Assembly (NCBI GenBank): GCA_025766275.1
Contig: JAFKAC010000021.1
Coordinates: 372,001 to 436,000 of the forward strand
Direction of reading: 5' to 3'
Source of the DNA: Lactarius indigo
Taxonomy: Eukaryota > Basidiomycota > Agaricomycetes > Russulales > Russulaceae
Length of the DNA: 64,000 nucleotides
Under the pieces are notes generated by a model. That model did not search any database, was not told the origin of the DNA, and saw nothing but the letters and a program-made list of their open reading frames with translations. Both the position numbers and the translations under genes were made by a program. This document shows positions 59,826 to 64,000 of this stretch, piece by piece (within the stretch, counting starts at the first letter, position 1; the number at the start of each line of letters is the position of its first letter).

Positions 59826-62800
59826 TTACAACATTCCTAGATCAGCAACCATTTTTTCAAAGGGTTCTCTGGGCAGTGACTTAGTGAGTCCATCTGCAAC
59901 CATTTCCCCTGTGGGTGTACGTATCAGGTGTATGACCTTGTTTTCTACGTATTCCCTGACTACATGGTGCTTGATCAGGATGTGTTTGGAACGTCTCCCA
60001 GTGACAGGGTTGAGGGCTAAGTCCACAGCACCCTTATTGTCACAGTGCAGAGGAATGGGGGAGGATACCTCATACCCCAGTTCTCCAAGGAAGGTGGTAT
60101 ACCACTGAGCCTGGTTAGAGGCGTCTGAGAGGCTCATATATTCTGCCTCAGTGGTAGACTGCGCAATTGTCTTTTGCTTTCTGGTACACCAAGAAATGGC
60201 TCCATTTGCAAGCAGGTAGACAAAACCTGAAGTGGAGTGCTTTTCTTCCTGATCTCCCCAGGAAGCGTCGCAGTAGCCATGAAGGCCTTCTCCACCATTG
60301 CCATTCCCTCCAGCATAGCGTAACGAGTAGTCCTTGGTGCTATTAAGATAGGCTAGGACATACTTGGCTAGGCGTAAATGCTGGGGTGAAGGGTTGGAAG
60401 CAAATTGGCTAAGGCGCGCAACAGCGAAGGAAATATCGGGTCTGCTTCCAATCTGTGCATATAGCAGAGACCCAATAATCTGTTGATACTTCTTAATCTC
60501 AGAAGTAGAGGCCTGATCTGTGTACTTGATCAAGTGTGCCTCGGCGCCAGAGGGAAGAGGGGTATATACCGGATTGGAATCAGACATTCCAAAGCGTTCC
60601 ACCACATCGCGGATGTAGTCTGACTGGTTGATCTCCATAGTGCGGTTGGCACGATCTCTGGTGATGTTAACACCAAGATAGGATTGGATTTCTCCCAGAT
60701 CAGTCATCTCATATCGACTAGATAGAGAAGCCTTCAGATCTTTAATCTTTGATAAGGAACTTCCGAGTATAGTGATGTCATCTACATATAAGATCACGAA
60801 AAGTGTATCACCCCCCTCTTGAAGATGATACATGTATACTCCTGCATCAGAGTACGTCCGCGTAAAGCCTAGGTCAACTAGGACCCCATGGAACTGTACG
60901 TTCCACGCGCGGGAAGCTTGTTTCAGGCCGTAGAGAGCCTTCTGTAGCCGGCACACAAGGTGCTCGGAGCCAGCTGTGACGAAACCGACTGGTTGCTCCA
61001 TGTAAATTTCTTCCTCCAGTTCCCCATGAAGGAATGCCGATTTGACATCCATCTGGTGAATATGCCAGTCTTCAAGCGTAGCCAACGCAAGAAGGAGTCG
61101 TAAGGACTCAAAGCGGGCGACTGGGGAGAATGTTTCGTCAAAATCCACCCCCTCTAGTTGGGTGAACCCTTTTGCCACTAGCCTAGCACGAAAGCGTCCA
61201 TCCGCTTTCTTTTTAAACACCCATTTGCACTTGACCACCTTCCTTCCTTCAGGGAGGGGTTCAAGTCTCCAGACATCAAGCTTGTCGAGAGCGTCCAGTT
61301 CATACTGGCATGCTTCAAGCCAATCGACAGCTTGGTCAGACTCCATGGCCTGCTTAAAGGTCTGCGGGTCCTTGTAGCCAGGAACCTCGGCAGCGTTCAG
61401 CAGGTCCATCATCCCCAGCCTACTGCTCCCAGGCACAAATTCATCGTTCTCCTCTGTGTAGTAGCGAGGATTTGTGAATCGTACCCTTGTCCCACGCCTT
61501 GGGCGAGGGGGTGAAGTAACTGGCCCATTCCTCGGAGATCTAGGTGTTTCCCTAGGAGGAGAGATGTCCCTATTGAAGTTAGGGGCAGGGATGGGGGCAG
61601 TTACTACGGGCGGTCTCCCTTGCGAGCGAGTGCGAGGGCGCCTAGGAGTTGTGGGAGCAGGAGCTTGGGAGGGAGGAGTGTGATAGATTGTCTGGTCGGC
61701 GGGGTTTGGAGAGGTGTTGGGGGGTGTGCTAGGCTGTTGTACTGGTACTGCGGGCACCTGGACAGGTGGTAAGACAAAAACTGGTGTCTGAGGTGCCGCA
61801 GGGGCAACAGCTGGCGTAGGCTGACTAGGCACTACGAAAAATATCTCACCGGCAACAGCAGCCCCTTTAACAGGTTCGCCGGACACGGGAGAAGTGATAG
61901 GTTGTTTGGAGTGATTAGTCAGGTCACTCAGGGATGGGAAGGTAGCTTCGTCAAAAGTAACATCTCGTGAAGAGACGAAGCACCGGCTATGTCTATCCCA
62001 GAGTTTGTAACCCTTTGAATTGGGTTCATAGCCCACAAACACGGCTTCCTTTGATTTAGGATCTAATTTGCGCCGGTTGTGTTCTGGTACATGATAGTAG
62101 GCTTTGCAGCCAAATACTCTAAAGTAAGAGACATCTGGGACTGTACCATCCCAGAGCTCCAGCGGAGTTTTCCACTCATTGGAACGGGTGGGAGTGCGAT
62201 TATAGATGTGCACTGCAGTTTGAACTGCTTGTTCCCAAAAGCCGAGGCTAAGACCGGCATGATGAAGCATGCTGGTGCCTTTTTCCATGATGGTGCGGTT
62301 GAACCGCTCGGCTCTCCCATTCTGTTGTGGAGAATAAGGCATCGTAAGCTTATGCTCAATCCCTTCTTCCAGAAGAATGTCTTTAAGGACATTGTTGACG
62401 TACTCGCCACCACGGTCTGAGTGAAGGGTTTTAATGGGCTTGTTTTGTTGTTTTTCAGCCCATGCCTTGTAGTGTAGGAAGGCACCCGTGAACTCGTCTT
62501 TAGACTTCATGGGAATGACAACTGCAGCTTTTGAGAAGTCATCTATGAAGGTGGCGAAGTATTTGTTGCCCTGGATAGAGTTACTCTGTAGTGGGCCAAC
62601 TAAGTCACTGTGCACAAGTTCAAGGGATTCTTGTGCACGCTTCTGAGAAGGAGGAAAAGGTTTGCGGGTGGACTTGCCAAGCTCACACCCATAGCAGGGA
62701 CCTTCTTCCTCAGGGGATTCATCTATGTTAAGTCCTTTTACAGACTTTGGAGCATATCTTTGTAGCGCTTCTTTGGACATATGTCCCATGCGCTGATGCC

Positions 62801-64000
62801 AGACATCAAGGCTAGCAGATGCAGTTGCTTGGGCATTTACTTTATGGTGCCCATCAAGCCAATATAGGCCTGAAGCCTTGTGTCCTTCCGCAATGGTTTT
62901 CCCATCATACCTTATAGCAAAGGTAGTGGCATCAAAACTTACTATGGCCCCCTTTGCTGTTAGGGCAGGGGTGGACAGTATACGCGAGTGCGTATTGGGT
63001 AGGTGCAGCACATTGGAGATTTTCAGGTCATACCCGAAGTTGGTGTGGATTGTTACTGTTCCAGTACCAACACTCCTTAGCAAGGAGTTATCTCCTAGAA
63101 GTACTTCAACACCTTTGTGAGGAGTATAGGTGTCGTAGTCTTCTATGTGGGGTGTAAAGTGTGCTGATGCCCCGCTGTCCATCATCCATTTTGATGCAAT
63201 CTGGGTACTGTGTGTACCCATCGTGTAAAGGGAAACCTGAGGTACTTCATGTACCTCCTCTATTTTGCCAGAGCCATTGACTATAGTAAATAATCGGCTC
63301 TTTGGTACAGGTATACTATTTAACCTGTTTGCCGGAAGTGAGTCCGGCACCTCTACTGTGGTATTCTGGGCAGCCTTTGCCCGCTGTCCTGCCTTCCCCT
63401 TCTTGGCATTTTCCTGGTCCCGTTTAAGTTTGTAACATTCTGGCTTTTTATGGCCAGGTTTTTTGCAGTAGTGGCAGATTATGTCCGAAGACACAGAGCT
63501 GCCCGATGGCCTCGCCTCATGAGCGTGAGGGGCCGAAGATTTCTTGACGGGGGCGACCTTATTGTAGGACGCCACGGGACCAGCGAGACGTGATTCCTCA
63601 TTGATGAACCTGTTGATGAGGTCCTGAGGTTGGAGATTAGAGGGGGGGCCAGAGGCCAGGATGGTACCAGCTATGGTGCTGTACGATGGGGGGAGCGCGT
63701 CTAAAAGTATGAAGGACATTTGCATGTCCGAGACGGGCATTCCCTGCTCCACCAGGGTGTTTCTCAGGTCCAGCATTTTTTGGAGCTGAGGTAGGAAGGG
63801 GCTTCCTTCCTGAAGCTTGGTGTTTGCCAAGCCCACCCAGATATTGAAGGTGGCCATAGAGCCAACCTGACCATAGAGGTTCTCCAACTCCACAAATTTG
63901 TCATGGACTGTTGGAAAGATGTGGGAGGAGTGAATACCAGATAGTACCTCCGTTGTCACTGATAAGAATAGGAGGCCAGTGATGACCTCTTCTTGTTTTG
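59826..64000 (-). CDS. Copia Gag-Pol polyprotein, open to the window edge
   Basis: One frame of about 1,390 codons runs from the edge at 64000 to the stop at 59826. Domains in order: a Gag capsid region (LLDALPPSYSTIAGTIL, about 63700); a CCHC zinc knuckle CHYCKKPGHKKPECYK (about 63460); aspartic protease WMMDSGASAHFTP (about 63180); integrase HHCC (WHQRMGHM to CYGCELGK, about 62680-62810) and D,D-35-E core (HSDLVGPL, LHSDRGGEY, SPQQNGRAERFN; 62310-62620); reverse transcriptase (KCKWVFKKKADGRFRARLVA, MDVKSAFLHGEL, LYVDDITILG; 60770-61240); and RNase H (GYCDASWGD, ISWCTRKQKTIAQSTTEAEY; 60140-60280). All active-site residues are present. The first in-window codon of the frame is not a start, so the 5' end is missing. 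Nothing is broken; it is probably autonomous. Confidence 0.93.
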   Translation of the reverse strand, partial: KQEEVITGLLFLSVTTEVLSGIHSSHIFPTVHDKFVELENLYGQVGSMATFNIWVGLANTKLQEGSPFLPQLQKMLDLRNTLVEQGMPVSDMQMSFILLDALPPSYSTIAGTILASGPPSNLQPQDLINRFINEESRLAGPVASYNKVAPVKKSSAPHAHEARPSGSSVSSDIICHYCKKPGHKKPECYKLKRDQENAKKGKAGQRAKAAQNTTVEVPDSLPANRLNSIPVPKSRLFTIVNGSGKIEEVHEVPQVSLYTMGTHSTQIASKWMMDSGASAHFTPHIEDYDTYTPHKGVEVLLGDNSLLRSVGTGTVTIHTNFGYDLKISNVLHLPNTHSRILSTPALTAKGAIVSFDATTFAIRYDGKTIAEGHKASGLYWLDGHHKVNAQATASASLDVWHQRMGHMSKEALQRYAPKSVKGLNIDESPEEEGPCYGCELGKSTRKPFPPSQKRAQESLELVHSDLVGPLQSNSIQGNKYFATFIDDFSKAAVVIPMKSKDEFTGAFLHYKAWAEKQQNKPIKTLHSDRGGEYVNNVLKDILLEEGIEHKLTMPYSPQQNGRAERFNRTIMEKGTSMLHHAGLSLGFWEQAVQTAVHIYNRTPTRSNEWKTPLELWDGTVPDVSYFRVFGCKAYYHVPEHNRRKLDPKSKEAVFVGYEPNSKGYKLWDRHSRCFVSSRDVTFDEATFPSLSDLTNHSKQPITSPVSGEPVKGAAVAGEIFFVVPSQPTPAVAPAAPQTPVFVLPPVQVPAVPVQQPSTPPNTSPNPADQTIYHTPPSQAPAPTTPRRPRTRSQGRPPVVTAPIPAPNFNRDISPPRETPRSPRNGPVTSPPRPRRGTRVRFTNPRYYTEENDEFVPGSSRLGMMDLLNAAEVPGYKDPQTFKQAMESDQAVDWLEACQYELDALDKLDVWRLEPLPEGRKVVKCKWVFKKKADGRFRARLVAKGFTQLEGVDFDETFSPVARFESLRLLLALATLEDWHIHQMDVKSAFLHGELEEEIYMEQPVGFVTAGSEHLVCRLQKALYGLKQASRAWNVQFHGVLVDLGFTRTYSDAGVYMYHLQEGGDTLFVILYVDDITILGSSLSKIKDLKASLSSRYEMTDLGEIQSYLGVNITRDRANRTMEINQSDYIRDVVERFGMSDSNPVYTPLPSGAEAHLIKYTDQASTSEIKKYQQIIGSLLYAQIGSRPDISFAVARLSQFASNPSPQHLRLAKYVLAYLNSTKDYSLRYAGGNGNGGEGLHGYCDASWGDQEEKHSTSGFVYLLANGAISWCTRKQKTIAQSTTEAEYMSLSDASNQAQWYTTFLGELGYEVSSPIPLHCDNKGAVDLALNPVTGRRSKHILIKHHVVREYVENKVIHLIRTPTGEMVADGLTKSLPREPFEKMVADLGML

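Larger units (their letters stand above)
58932..64000 (-). mobile_element. Ty1/copia LTR retrotransposon, 5' part beyond window
   Basis: The element reads right to left. The 3' LTR (58932-59475), polypurine tract and polyprotein are present; the 5' LTR and the start of gag lie past 64000. The polyprotein frame is uninterrupted, so the insertion looks young. A target-site duplication cannot be tested without the other end. Confidence 0.9.

Noticed and set aside
63957..63959. Possible start codon of the copia polyprotein
   Set aside because: The codon is GTG and the frame stays open to the window edge with Gag-like residues, so the true start lies outside the window.
1..64000. CRISPR arrays, bacterial operons, riboswitches, rRNA or tRNA genes
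   Set aside because: Nothing with the needed repeat or fold pattern was seen by eye, and the gene content is fungal nuclear. A tRNA scan was not possible here.

Overview
The window comes from a filamentous basidiomycete, very likely an Agaricomycete. The evidence is dense genes with many 49-75 bp GT-AG introns, a Goodbye-NACHT-ankyrin type of NLR protein, an importin-beta/LSM7/Cid1-like/PAN3/TFIIE-beta block with fungal-type sequences, and a Ty1/copia retrotransposon.

Layout. (1) About 1-36.6 kb is a head-to-tail segmental array, all coding on the minus strand. It alternates three NLR genes (A 4041-9169, B 14785-20448, C 26077-32617) with four copies of a peroxisomal-type Lon protease gene (LONP2 family; ends at 1262, 10158, 21027 and 33208). 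The NLRs keep the Goodbye domain, the NACHT motifs and long ankyrin arrays. The Lon copies are progressively more broken toward the left; only the rightmost one (33208-36614) keeps every catalytic motif. A third, unidentified plus-strand element sits beside Lon copies 2 and 3. (2) About 37.3-50.9 kb is a conserved housekeeping block: importin-beta (KAP95), LSM7, a Cid1-like nucleotidyltransferase, a doubtful small ORF, PAN3 and TFIIE-beta (TFA2). (3) About 51.2-58.5 kb holds three tandem copies of a secreted protein of unknown function; only the middle copy is intact as sequenced. (4) 58.9-64 kb is a minus-strand copia element with its 3' LTR and an uninterrupted polyprotein cut by the window edge.

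Quality caution. KAP95, PAN3 and TFA2 together contain nine apparent single-base insertions and no deletions. This pattern points to insertion errors in the assembly more than to real gene death. Frameshifts in the NLR A, Lon copy 4 and secreted-protein copies should be read with the same doubt. Lon copies 1-3 also carry lesions that single-base insertion errors cannot explain (internal deletions, lost start codon, lost catalytic serine).

Biologically, the array looks like an expanding innate-immunity/heterokaryon-recognition NLR cluster whose ankyrin exons duplicate as whole symmetrical units. The neighbouring Lon gene appears to have been copied along with it and mostly allowed to decay, although a functional NLR-Lon pairing is not excluded.
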